Positions 56,407 to 63,885 of a stretch of 64,000 nucleotides of DNA are shown piece after piece. The stretch's first letter is position 1. Each line of letters begins with the position of its first letter. Source of the DNA: Brachybacterium paraconglomeratum (GTDB taxonomy: Bacteria; Actinomycetota; Actinomycetes; Actinomycetales; Dermabacteraceae). The notes under the pieces were generated by a model. That model ran no database searches, was not told the DNA's origin, and saw nothing but the letters and a program-made list of their open reading frames with translations. The translations under genes were made by a program, and so were the position numbers. The stretch covers positions 157,565 to 221,564 of the forward strand of contig NZ_ML133856.1 in the NCBI RefSeq assembly GCF_003994255.1, read 5' to 3'.

Positions 56407-57856
56407 GGTTCTTTCCTTTCTCGTGGGGTTGGCGTGCAGCACGTCGGGCGTCCTTCCACTCGCGTGCTGCGTCAGCGGCGGAGCGGGCGAGTTCGGCATC
56501 ACCGGGGGTGAGCCAGCCCTGTCCGACGAAGCGGAACTCGTTGAGCACGACGATGTGCTCGGCGGCGTCGACGAGATCGTCCGTCGACGCATGGTCTGTG
56601 TGTGCCTCAAGCTGTTCGCGATCGCGGTGGTACTTGCGCCGTGCATCGCGGAGCGTGCCGAGGGTGGTCGAGAACCGCCGGGACTTGCTGGCGAAATGTC
56701 CGCGGAAGCCGAGGGCGTCGGACCATTTTCCGAGCAGTGCGTAGGGGCTGGAGAAGCCGTCGCTGAGGAGCGCACGACCGCACAGCTCGAGGCAGGTCTC
56801 GCGCAGCCGTTTCAGGTGGCGGTTCGGCGTGCCTTCATCGGCGACATCTCCGGCGGCCTTCGTGGCGTACTTGGCGAGGTAGGCCGACACCATCTCGGGG
56901 GAGACGTCGCCACCATCGTCGGAGTGGCGCTGGACGGGTCGGGCATCGGCCTGGCGACCGAGGCGGAGCACCCGGGCGGTGTCGGAGGCATCGACCGGAG
57001 GAGCATCGACCTCGATGTCACGCGCGGCCTCCAGGCAGCGCTCGGCGAGCCACGAAGCAGGGACGTCGAGGGCGGGGGAGGGGAAGCTGTCCTCATCTGT
57101 CGGCGCACCGTCGAGTCGCACGAGCGCGTGCAGGTGGATTGCGCCGCGCTTCTGATACTCGCCGACCTTGGCGAACTGAACGCGGAGGAGGTCTCTCGAG
57201 GCCTTCTCGCTCATGCCGAGGTGCGCGGCGACGAGGCGGCGCAGGCGGATCGTGAACCGCCTCCACAGTTCGGGGCAGTGCCACTGCCAGACCGCCTGGC
57301 CCTCGTAGTCATAGCAGTCCGGGCACAGCGCCTGACCGACCCGAGAATCGTCGGCGTCGTGGTGCTCCGTGCATCGACGAGGGCGCCCGTGCTCGCACAG
57401 TCCCGGCGCCGCGTTGACGGTGCACGGCCGAGGCTGGGCACCGGGCCGAGTCGAGGAGTGCACAGCACCGAACGAGGGGGCGGTCAGCGTGAGGAACACC
57501 AGCGGGTGCGTGGAAACACTCTCCGGGACCCCCTTGTCTCCGCCGGAGACGCCTGCGGAGAGGAGGTGCCACATGTCGCCCTGGTACTCGTGGGAGCACG
57601 AGGGGCAGCGGGAGGCACGGCGATTGCCGCAGCGGACGTAGAGGACTCTGTCGGGCAGGTTGCGACTGTCGAAGGTGCTCAGGTGCTGTCCGGACCTGCG
57701 ATCGAAGGTGCGTGCCTGTCCGAAGAGGCGGACGGGGCGGGAGCAGAAGCCCGTCGAGGCGGCCTGCTTGGACCAGTCCTCGAAGCCGTCGGAGAGCATC
57801 CGGGTCAGGGCGGTGGGCTCTTCCACGTCGAGGGAGTAGAGATCGCTGGCGCTCAC
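56381..57856 (-). CDS. RepSA-like rolling-circle replication initiator
   Basis: A 491-residue initiator with paired zinc-type cysteines (RCGNRRASRCPSCSHEY and LCPDCYDYEG), the HUH metal motif (GAIHLHALVRLDG, about residues 238-250) and a downstream Tyr in MVSAYLAKYATKAAG (residues ~330-344). It nicks at the double-strand origin to start rolling-circle replication after excision. GTG start overlapping the translocase stop. Confidence 0.9.
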   Translation of the reverse strand: MSASDLYSLDVEEPTALTRMLSDGFEDWSKQAASTGFCSRPVRLFGQARTFDRRSGQHLSTFDSRNLPDRVLYVRCGNRRASRCPSCSHEYQGDMWHLLSAGVSGGDKGVPESVSTHPLVFLTLTAPSFGAVHSSTRPGAQPRPCTVNAAPGLCEHGRPRRCTEHHDADDSRVGQALCPDCYDYEGQAVWQWHCPELWRRFTIRLRRLVAAHLGMSEKASRDLLRVQFAKVGEYQKRGAIHLHALVRLDGAPTDEDSFPSPALDVPASWLAERCLEAARDIEVDAPPVDASDTARVLRLGRQADARPVQRHSDDGGDVSPEMVSAYLAKYATKAAGDVADEGTPNRHLKRLRETCLELCGRALLSDGFSSPYALLGKWSDALGFRGHFASKSRRFSTTLGTLRDARRKYHRDREQLEAHTDHASTDDLVDAAEHIVVLNEFRFVGQGWLTPGDAELARSAADAAREWKDARRAARQPHEKGKNHGQALLHR

Positions 57857-59292
57857 GATGCCGTTCCTTCCGTGTCGGGCTTGGTCCGGGTGCGTGCCCG
57901 AGAGCTGCGCGGCTTCTCCGTCGGCTCCGGGAGTACCACGGGGATCGTCGACGGAGCGGGGAACCGCTCGGCCGCAGCCCGGATCAGGTCGTCATCGACG
58001 AAGGCGGCGCGCACGCGGACCGGTTCGGAGCCGTCCTCGGGAACCACATAGCCGATGCCCGGTGAGGAGAGCGGGATCTTGTGGCAGAGAGCCCCGGAGG
58101 CGATAGCGCCGTCGCCGAGGACCATCGAGGTCTCCTCACGGTCCCGCAGTCGAAGCCCGACCATCTGGGTGAACAGTCCGCGGTTGGGGATCGTCTCCTT
58201 CCGAGGATCCTGGAGGCAGGCGACCACGGTGTAGCCGACGGCGCGGCCCTGGGAGCAGAGCAGCGACATCGCGGTGCGGGCGCGGTTCTTGAGATCGCGG
58301 TCCTCGATGTACGACGTGAGCGCGGCGACCTCATCGATCAGGACGACGACCAGCGGCTCATCGGTACTTGCGGTGTGCTGGCGGGTGTTGCCGGCCATTC
58401 GTTCGAGGCGAGCGCTCATCGCCTCGACGGCGTCCTCGAGGACCACCACAGCTTCTGCAGGTGTCACGGCGTAGCGGGTGAACAGGCTCTTGCCCATGCC
58501 CAGTTCCACGCCGCCCTTGAGGTCGATCCCGTGGACCTGTGCTTCACCTCGAGCGATGGCGGGACCGAGGCCGATGGTGACGCCCCAGACGAGCGATGCC
58601 TTGCCGGACCCGGAGGAGCCGGCGACCAGGGTGTGGGTACCCGCGATGCGGAGCCACCAGTCATCGTCCGTCGTGTCGACGCCCATCCACACCGAGTGGC
58701 CATCCCACGGCTCTCCAGCATCGGGGAGGCCACGGTTCACGGTCTCGGCGAGGGCATCGCCGAAGGTGAAGCTGAGCGTGGGGGAGAGGTCTCCGGTCAC
58801 CCGGATGTGCGTCGCGCCCACAGTGGTCCGCAGGCGATCAGCGACCGCCTGAAAGTCCTCGACAGTCTGTCCGGTGAGAAGCCCGGGAGCGAGAACGAGC
58901 TCGTTGTGACGCCAGTGCTTGCTGTCGATCGAGGGAACGCGCAGGTGCTTCTCTCCCGCCCGGTCGATCACGACCGAGGTGAGCCCGCACTCCTCCATGA
59001 GCAGCGGCCAGGTCTCGATCAGATCCAGCCAGAGTTCCCGGCGCCAGAGAGGGCGAGAGATGGCTCGGTAGTAGGACTCGGGGTAAAACCGGGCCCAGAG
59101 CGCGAAGTACAGCGCGATCGCTCCGACGATGGCGAAGGGCTTCCAGCTCTCGAGCAGGTCGGCCGCGAGCCAGGTGAACATCACGACGACGAACCAGAAC
59201 CGATGGAACCATCGCACGTGGCCCCACAGGCCAGCGGTGATCCATCGCAGCTCGGCGAGGCCGAAGCGGAAGGCGAGGGAGGCGGTGTGCAT
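57853..59292 (-). CDS. FtsK/SpoIIIE-type DNA translocase (TraB-like)
   Basis: A 479-residue protein. Two membrane segments lie near residues 25-60 (FWFVVVMFTWLAADLL, FAIVGAIALYFALWARFY). The motor domain has Walker A SSGSGKAS (about residues 233-240), in which Ala follows Lys where Ser/Thr is expected, Walker B VVVLIDEVAAL and the sensor ACLQDPRKE. TraB proteins of this size move double-stranded plasmid DNA between mycelia or cells. Lies between the small membrane gene and rep. Confidence 0.9.
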   Translation of the reverse strand: MHTASLAFRFGLAELRWITAGLWGHVRWFHRFWFVVVMFTWLAADLLESWKPFAIVGAIALYFALWARFYPESYYRAISRPLWRRELWLDLIETWPLLMEECGLTSVVIDRAGEKHLRVPSIDSKHWRHNELVLAPGLLTGQTVEDFQAVADRLRTTVGATHIRVTGDLSPTLSFTFGDALAETVNRGLPDAGEPWDGHSVWMGVDTTDDDWWLRIAGTHTLVAGSSGSGKASLVWGVTIGLGPAIARGEAQVHGIDLKGGVELGMGKSLFTRYAVTPAEAVVVLEDAVEAMSARLERMAGNTRQHTASTDEPLVVVLIDEVAALTSYIEDRDLKNRARTAMSLLCSQGRAVGYTVVACLQDPRKETIPNRGLFTQMVGLRLRDREETSMVLGDGAIASGALCHKIPLSSPGIGYVVPEDGSEPVRVRAAFVDDDLIRAAAERFPAPSTIPVVLPEPTEKPRSSRARTRTKPDTEGTAS

Positions 59293-59295
59293 CGC

Positions 59296-59403
59296 TCACG
59301 CACCCCCGAACGCCAGCTGCCAGCCGAGCGGGATGACCTGCCAGAGCAGGATCCCGACCGCTGCGACGTTGAGCAGACGCATCGCCTTCCGCTCCATGAT
59401 CAC
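59296..59403 (-). CDS. small membrane protein upstream of translocase (35 aa)
   Basis: GTG 59403 overlaps the stop of the Pra-like gene. The product has one hydrophobic helix (LLNVAAVGILLWQVIPLGWQ). Tiny membrane proteins at this place are common in AICEs and may be spread (Spd) functions. Confidence 0.55.
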   Translation of the reverse strand: MIMERKAMRLLNVAAVGILLWQVIPLGWQLAFGGA

Positions 59404-59819
59404 GCCGCCTCGGTGCTTGAGGTGCGGGCGGAGGCCTTGGCCTCGGCGAAGCCCGTCGCCCTCAGCGAGTACGCGATCTTCGGGAAGTTCCCGTTGGTGT
59501 CGACGTACGGCGTGAGGGTGAGCCCCTCAAAAGCGACGGCGCGGAAGGGGCCGGTGGTCGGGCCCTTGGGCGGCACCGGCTGATGGTCGGAGGAGACCTT
59601 CACGGTCACCTCGGCCTGTCCCTTCCGGCTCTCCGGGTCGGGATCGAGCACCCGGACCTGCCAGACACGCTGGCCCGAGATCTTGTCTCGCAGCTGAGGG
59701 TCGACCTCGCCGGCCCTCTTCCTGTCGAAGTCATCGGCGGCCATGACCTCGCCGATCATGTACGCACCCTGGGGGAAAACGTCCTCCATCTGGACGGGGA
59801 ACCGAGTCTGGACTGCCAT
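59400..59819 (-). CDS. Pra-like activator of replication, integration and excision
   Basis: A 139-residue protein of the family named in pSAM2 as Pra: VQTRFPVQMEDVFPQGAYMI, ISGQRVWQVRVLDPDPESRK and PFRAVAFEGLTLTPYVD match what I recall. In pSAM2 Pra switches on rep-xis-int and is itself repressed by KorSA. Here it is the first gene of the core operon, directly behind the operators, so the same circuit is likely. Confidence 0.75.
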   Translation of the reverse strand: MAVQTRFPVQMEDVFPQGAYMIGEVMAADDFDRKRAGEVDPQLRDKISGQRVWQVRVLDPDPESRKGQAEVTVKVSSDHQPVPPKGPTTGPFRAVAFEGLTLTPYVDTNGNFPKIAYSLRATGFAEAKASARTSSTEAA

Positions 59820-59846
59820 GTCTACTCCTAGTGGTTGAGAGGTGGT

Positions 59847-59941
59847 GGTAGTTATCCCTAGTGATAACTACCGATTCGAGACTGGCATGCCGACGGCCCG
59901 CTGTCAACTAGGGATAGGATCGAGGTCCCAGTTATCCCTAG
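59847..59941. promoter_or_regulatory. operators for the KorSA-like repressor
   Basis: TATCCCTAG occurs at 59853-59861 and 59933-59941, and its complement CTAGGGATA at 59908-59916. The first lies inside a longer palindrome GGTAGTTAT-N8-ATAACTACC (59847-59872). They sit between the divergent pra-like and GntR genes, the layout of KorSA-controlled promoters. Confidence 0.75.
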
Positions 59942-59952
59942 GTGAGGTTCGT

Positions 59953-60720
59953 ATGGTCGCCAAGTTCGTGCAGATCGCCGAAGAGCTGCGTGCTCGCGTG
60001 CGCGATGGGCAGTACGCCGAGGGCACTGTGCTGCCCCGACAGTCGGAGCTGGCAACTGAGTTCGACGTCAACGTCAACACCGTGTCTGCTGCGCTGAAGC
60101 TGCTCGAGCGCGAGGGGCTCGTGCAGTCGAGGCGCAGTCAGGGCACGGTCGTGCTCCCTCAGATCCCGCTGCGCAAGGTGGGGATGGACCGCTACTCGCG
60201 ACGCCGATGGGAGAGTCCTACAGGCGACGAGGACGGAGCGCCCTACCTTGACGAGCGCGGGTGGCAGCCGGCGGCGCAGTCCACCGAGATCTCCATTGAG
60301 CCAGCTACCGAGGAGATGGCTGGGCGGCTTGAGATCGACGAGGGGGAAGATGTTGTGCGGAGAGCGCGGGTCATCCGAGACTCTCGAGGCACCGTCACGC
60401 ACACTCTGGTTAGCTACTACCCGTACCGCATCGCCAGGGGCACACTGCTCATGAGCGAGGAGCAGGGGCCGGCAGGGCGCGGGGGGGCGTTCAGGGTGCT
60501 GACTGATCTAGGGCACGAACCGCACACCATCAACGAGAGGCTGCATGCACGTTTGCCTGACGGCGACGAGGCTCAGTCGCTCGAGATGGGCATCGGTGAA
60601 CCGGTCGTCGAGATGCGTCGGCGCACGTACGACGGCAGCGGCGTCCCCATCGAGTACGCCATCGGCCTGCACCGTGCGAGCCGGTTCCAGTGGAACTACA
60701 CTTTCGACGTGCCGGACTAG
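59953..60720 (+). CDS. GntR/UTRA regulator, KorSA-like
   Basis: A 255-residue regulator: GntR winged helix VAKFVQIAEELRARVRDGQY to QSELATEFDVNVNTVSAALK and LEREGLVQSRRSQGTVV (residues 1-70). A C-terminal UTRA ligand domain (SLEMGIGEPVVEMRRRTYDG) follows. In AICEs this protein (KorSA) represses pra and its own gene, keeping the element quiet. ATG 59953 chosen over an in-frame start before the operators. Confidence 0.9.
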   Translation: MVAKFVQIAEELRARVRDGQYAEGTVLPRQSELATEFDVNVNTVSAALKLLEREGLVQSRRSQGTVVLPQIPLRKVGMDRYSRRRWESPTGDEDGAPYLDERGWQPAAQSTEISIEPATEEMAGRLEIDEGEDVVRRARVIRDSRGTVTHTLVSYYPYRIARGTLLMSEEQGPAGRGGAFRVLTDLGHEPHTINERLHARLPDGDEAQSLEMGIGEPVVEMRRRTYDGSGVPIEYAIGLHRASRFQWNYTFDVPD

Positions 60721-60906
60721 AATTCGACGGAAGGTTGACGGGTCACCCCTGCCGACTGTACGAGGCCGCGAAGCGACTAAGAGTCTTTGCCGAACAGCCG
60801 GCTACTTGAGACTTTAGATTCTCACATTACTACCAAGATTGAGTCGATAAATGACAATCGTGCAGATTGAGTTCCAGCCAGCCAGTATCTGATAGGGCGC
60901 GACGCG
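60721..60906. other. AT-rich intergenic region before the right cargo
   Basis: No gene is supported. The base composition drops sharply here (for example TTAGATTCTCACATTACTAC near 60,817), marking the transition to imported DNA and probably holding the promoter for the DUF3800 pair. Confidence 0.5.
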
Positions 60907-61614
60907 ATGACATCCTCCGTAAATATTTACTGTGATGAAAGTACCCATCTTCCGAACGATGGAATGCCGTTCATGGTGCTCGGCGCGATCGCGTGCAAGC
61001 AGGACAAGGCGCGAGAAGTATCGGCGCGCATGTTCGACATCCGAAAGAAGCATGGCCTGCCTCATTCGTTTGAGGTGAAATGGTCAAAGGTCTCGCCTGG
61101 CCAGCTGTCGTTCTATATGGATCTCGTTGACTATTTCTTCGATGATGACGACTTGACCTTTCGTGCAGTCGTGGCACCGAAGGGTGGTCTGAACCACCAG
61201 GCGTTTAACCAATCCCACGACGACTGGTACTACAAAATGATGTTCTATCTCCTTCGGAATAATCTGTCTTCGGAGGCGCCTGTGAATATCTATCTTGACA
61301 AAAAGGACACTCGTAGCGGAGTCAAGGTCGACAAGCTGCATAGTGTCCTGGCGAACAGTGCCTACGATTTTGACCGTCGCCTCGTTCGGCGGGTCCAAAT
61401 CGTGGAGTCGCACCACGTAAATCAACTGCAGCTGGCCGACATGCTTATCGGCGCGACAAACTATGCAAATAGGGGACTGCTAGGGCAGAGTGCAGCGAAG
61501 ACGGCACTTGTGGAGAGAGTGAAGCAGAGGTCAGGCAAGATTCTGACCCAGTCGACCCTCCCGAGTGAACCTAAGTTCAACGTCTTTGTGTGGCGCTCCA
61601 GGGGAGGGGTGTGA
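60907..61614 (+). CDS. DUF3800 protein, right cargo
   Basis: A 235-residue DUF3800 protein: VNIYCDESTHLP (catalytic-type Asp10 and Glu11), FMVLGAIACKQD, HSFEVKWSKVSPGQ, and the terminal Asp in NQLQLADMLIGATNYANRG. RNase H-like nuclease fold suspected for the family. GC content is clearly below that of the element core. Its TGA overlaps the ATG of the next gene, so the two are a translationally coupled pair. Confidence 0.85.
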   Translation: MTSSVNIYCDESTHLPNDGMPFMVLGAIACKQDKAREVSARMFDIRKKHGLPHSFEVKWSKVSPGQLSFYMDLVDYFFDDDDLTFRAVVAPKGGLNHQAFNQSHDDWYYKMMFYLLRNNLSSEAPVNIYLDKKDTRSGVKVDKLHSVLANSAYDFDRRLVRRVQIVESHHVNQLQLADMLIGATNYANRGLLGQSAAKTALVERVKQRSGKILTQSTLPSEPKFNVFVWRSRGGV

Positions 61615-62129
61615 TGGCGCTACAATTGAGCCTATCGGCATCCTTCGAAGATCTTCAAGTGTCTTCTAGAGAATACGTCGACGCCGTCTATGACGTGTTT
61701 GTTCGAGATTTGATTAGTAGCCGTGCTCGCTGGATGCCTAATGGAGGCGAGGTTTCGTGCCGAAGGCAGCCTGAAGTTGAGGGCCGTCACGCAATATTCT
61801 GGCACTGTGTGTCAGCTGGGGACGGCGACGAGGAAGCTCGTCTCGTAGATTTTAATCGCTGTCGCCGTATTCATTGGATTCGCCCAATGATTAATGAGTT
61901 TAATTCAATCTACCCAGGCAAGGGTGATGGTTCCCTACATTGGTGGGTGAGTGGTAGGAGACTGCAGAATCCGCGGTATATCCTCGCCACCGGCGATTAC
62001 GGATTCGTTGTGATGGTCGATCAGCGTTCGACTTACGCGATGCTGGTCACTGCCTACCATGTCGACAGGCGTCGGCGCCGAGAAAAGTTCAAGAGTGAGT
62101 GCGAGGACTATTGGTCCGCACATAGCTAG
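61614..62129 (+). CDS. partner of the DUF3800 protein, nuclease-like unknown (171 aa)
   Basis: A basic 171-residue protein. Notable features: RARLVDF-like segment EARLVDFNRCRRIHWIRPMI (residues ~74-93), GDGSLHWWVSG, and a C-terminal RYILATGDYGFVVMV then TAYHVDRRRRREKFKSE. The last pattern, strand-strand followed by a basic helix, recalls BECR-fold RNases (RelE/EndoU-like phage toxins), but I could not confirm a family. Coupling to DUF3800 (TGATG) suggests a two-gene system. Confidence 0.65.
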   Translation: MALQLSLSASFEDLQVSSREYVDAVYDVFVRDLISSRARWMPNGGEVSCRRQPEVEGRHAIFWHCVSAGDGDEEARLVDFNRCRRIHWIRPMINEFNSIYPGKGDGSLHWWVSGRRLQNPRYILATGDYGFVVMVDQRSTYAMLVTAYHVDRRRRREKFKSECEDYWSAHS

Positions 62130-62154
62130 GGCCGCCCACGTGGTGGACGGCCCT
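62128..62154 (+). terminator. terminator after the DUF3800 pair
   Basis: AGGGCCG (62128-62134) pairs with CGGCCCT (62148-62154), with CCAC/GTGG pairing inside. It starts at the last base of the stop codon. Confidence 0.7.
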
Positions 62155-62623
62155 GGATACTCCTTCAACGCATGGTCGATGAGCTACGGCTAGCCTACAA
62201 GGAGCAGCGGCCCTCGTCTAGATCGTCGGCGGATCGCGACCCATGTCACCGTCGTGGTTCGCGGCGCTGGCTCTGACTCCCTGACCGCTCAGGAGGGTGT
62301 GCACGTTGGACTGTTCCGACGGTACGCAGTTGAGTCGTCGCGCCGCATCGGTGGGCCTCGGAGCGGAGCCGGACGGCGAGCTTCAGGTGCACCTGTGAGA
62401 ACTTTCCCTACTCTCTCAAGGCGGCGGCTGCGCCACCGCGCGGCGCCGAGCAGCGGGCGTCCTCGTGTCCTCGCTCCGCTGCGGGACTCGTTGCGCCGCT
62501 GCTCTGCCCCGCTGGCGCCGGCTGCCGGATCCGGGGGCAGGTGCTTTAAGTGCCAAGCCCTCCAAGGCCCGAGTTGCGCCCTTCCGGCGCCCCTATCGGA
62601 CATCTCCGTCATAGAATCGGAGT
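62155..62623. other. gene-free segment with a GC-rich structured core
   Basis: Frames here are short or arginine-rich, and none is supported. From about 62,410 to 62,600 the DNA becomes very GC-rich within otherwise AT-richer cargo. It contains inverted words: GCCGAGCAGCGG (62447-62458) against CCGCTGCTCTG (62497-62507), and CGCTCCGCTGCGGG repeats. It could be a non-coding RNA gene, a transfer/origin site, or a fragment of another element. Confidence 0.45.
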
Positions 62624-63529
62624 ATGAACAAGCCTTCAGATTCCGAACTGCTTGACGCGGTCGAGCGCGCAGGATGGCTCTTGGAGCAGCGTGCGTACAG
62701 GATCCTCGATGCTGCCAATTGCCATCCACGAGCTAGCTGGGCATTTGAAGATCTGGACGACAGATCAAAAAGTCGAGAGCTGGATGTTTTCGGATTCCGA
62801 CAACTTCTTCGAGATGACAAAAGAAGATTGGCTGTGGCCGCCAAGTTTCTGGTCGAATGTAAGCAGTCGAAAACCCCATTTGCGGCGATTGGCCAACACC
62901 TGCCACCCTGGCAGGCGGGAGCTGCCATAAAGCGGCATGGCTTATCGATTAGAGAGCTTCCGTTTAGTCGAGGTGAGGGCTCCTACTCGATGGTGCCGAG
63001 CTGGCGTGCGCTTCGCCTCGTGGACATAGATAGGAGATTCGGCGATGACGGGTTTCGCGCTAGTCAGGTCACAAAACTAGAGCAACGGTCGAAGACGTGG
63101 GAAGCCGACAATGCCGGGATATTTAATGGGCTTGTTTTGCCGCTCGCGAAGGCTGTCACTCATGCGCATCGAGGTATCCGTGAGCAGCGCGTGAGCACAG
63201 CAGGCATCAGTCGAGATCCGCATTCCTGGATTCATTATGACATAACTTTTCCGGTGGTGGTAACCTCGGCTCCACTGCTTGTCGTTGACGCCACCTCGGA
63301 AGTGCCGACCGTTTCGGAGTGCAAGTGGTTCTCTGCTAGGAGGGAGCTTGATAGCTTGAACCTCAAGGGACTGTTTGAGATTGACTTTGTCTCAATCGAT
63401 GGTTTTGATGAGTATGTCTCAAGCAGGTTGAGTTATGTTTCTGCCATCGCTGACCAGGTGCGAGCGAATCCGTCATTGTATACAGCAGAGGCGTGGGAGT
63501 CGCCAGACTACGATTCCTTGGCCCCGTGA
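62624..63529 (+). CDS. PD-(D/E)XK-like nuclease, stand-alone
   Basis: A 301-residue protein with an N-terminal restriction-endonuclease-like core: helix DAVERAGWLLEQRAYRILDA, acidic Glu/Asp in SRELDVFGF (Asp54) and ExK in LVECKQSKTPF (Glu78, Lys80). This is the order D-x(n)-ExK of Mrr-like nucleases. The C-terminal ~200 residues are unassigned. No methyltransferase or helicase is adjacent, so it would be a type IV-like or repair enzyme, or the effector of an uncharacterised defence. Lower GC than the element core. Confidence 0.75.
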   Translation: MNKPSDSELLDAVERAGWLLEQRAYRILDAANCHPRASWAFEDLDDRSKSRELDVFGFRQLLRDDKRRLAVAAKFLVECKQSKTPFAAIGQHLPPWQAGAAIKRHGLSIRELPFSRGEGSYSMVPSWRALRLVDIDRRFGDDGFRASQVTKLEQRSKTWEADNAGIFNGLVLPLAKAVTHAHRGIREQRVSTAGISRDPHSWIHYDITFPVVVTSAPLLVVDATSEVPTVSECKWFSARRELDSLNLKGLFEIDFVSIDGFDEYVSSRLSYVSAIADQVRANPSLYTAEAWESPDYDSLAP

Positions 63530-63594
63530 TTGTTGTGGCTCCAAGCTCGATGCTGAGGTGGGTGCTTTGCTCTTGCTGGCAAAGTTGATTCGTT

Positions 63595-63800
63595 TGACAG
63601 CAACGCTGACAGCAACGCGATGGCGTCCGCCGACCTCGCTCCGGCTGTGCGGTCGCTCTGACCTGCTAGATCCTGGTCGGTTAACCACGCCCTGACGGAC
63701 TTTTAATCCGCGGGTCGAGGGTTCGATCCCCTCCGGGCCCACTGGTCAGAGCTCATTTTCGGCGACACCATCGTGTCCTGCGGAGTGGTTTGACAGCAAC
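63595..63800 (+). repeat. TGACAGCAAC motifs around attR
   Basis: TGACAGCAAC occurs at 63595-63604, 63607-63616 and 63791-63800, the last outside the element. It is the counterpart of the cluster near attL. Confidence 0.5.
63696..63742 (+). repeat. attR (47-bp core, tRNA-Lys 3' half)
   Basis: Exact copy of 47843-47889. It lacks the 5' acceptor strand and D-arm, so it is not a functional tRNA. Confidence 0.92.
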
Positions 63801-63885
63801 GTGGTAGCGATTCCGGCTCGCTTGACGGGGGAGCACGCCTGCCGGCCGCGTTCGCGGGACGAGAGCGATATCCGGCTCTTCGCAT

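Larger units (their letters stand above)
47843..63742. mobile_element. AICE-type integrative element in tRNA-Lys (15.9 kb)
   Basis: The element is bounded by 47-bp perfect direct repeats, the left one within tRNA-Lys. It carries the actinomycete integrative-conjugative set: integrase, excisionase, RepSA-like replication initiator, FtsK/TraB double-stranded DNA translocase, Pra-like activator and GntR/KorSA-like repressor. AICEs excise, replicate as rolling circles and transfer as double-stranded DNA with the single translocase. Unusually, the integrase is 7.2 kb from the left att and 7.5 kb from the right, instead of next to it, so extra DNA separates it from the ends. Confidence 0.9.

Noticed and set aside
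55271..58051. 926-codon plus-strand frame over int-xis-rep
   Set aside because: Antisense to three well-supported AICE genes.
62289..62729. Minus-strand 146-codon frame upstream of the nuclease
   Set aside because: Arg-rich, overlaps the nuclease start and the structured GC block; no ribosome site or domain.
63696..63742. A second tRNA-Lys gene at the right end
   Set aside because: Only the anticodon arm to the 3' end is present; acceptor 5' strand and D-arm are missing. It is the att repeat.
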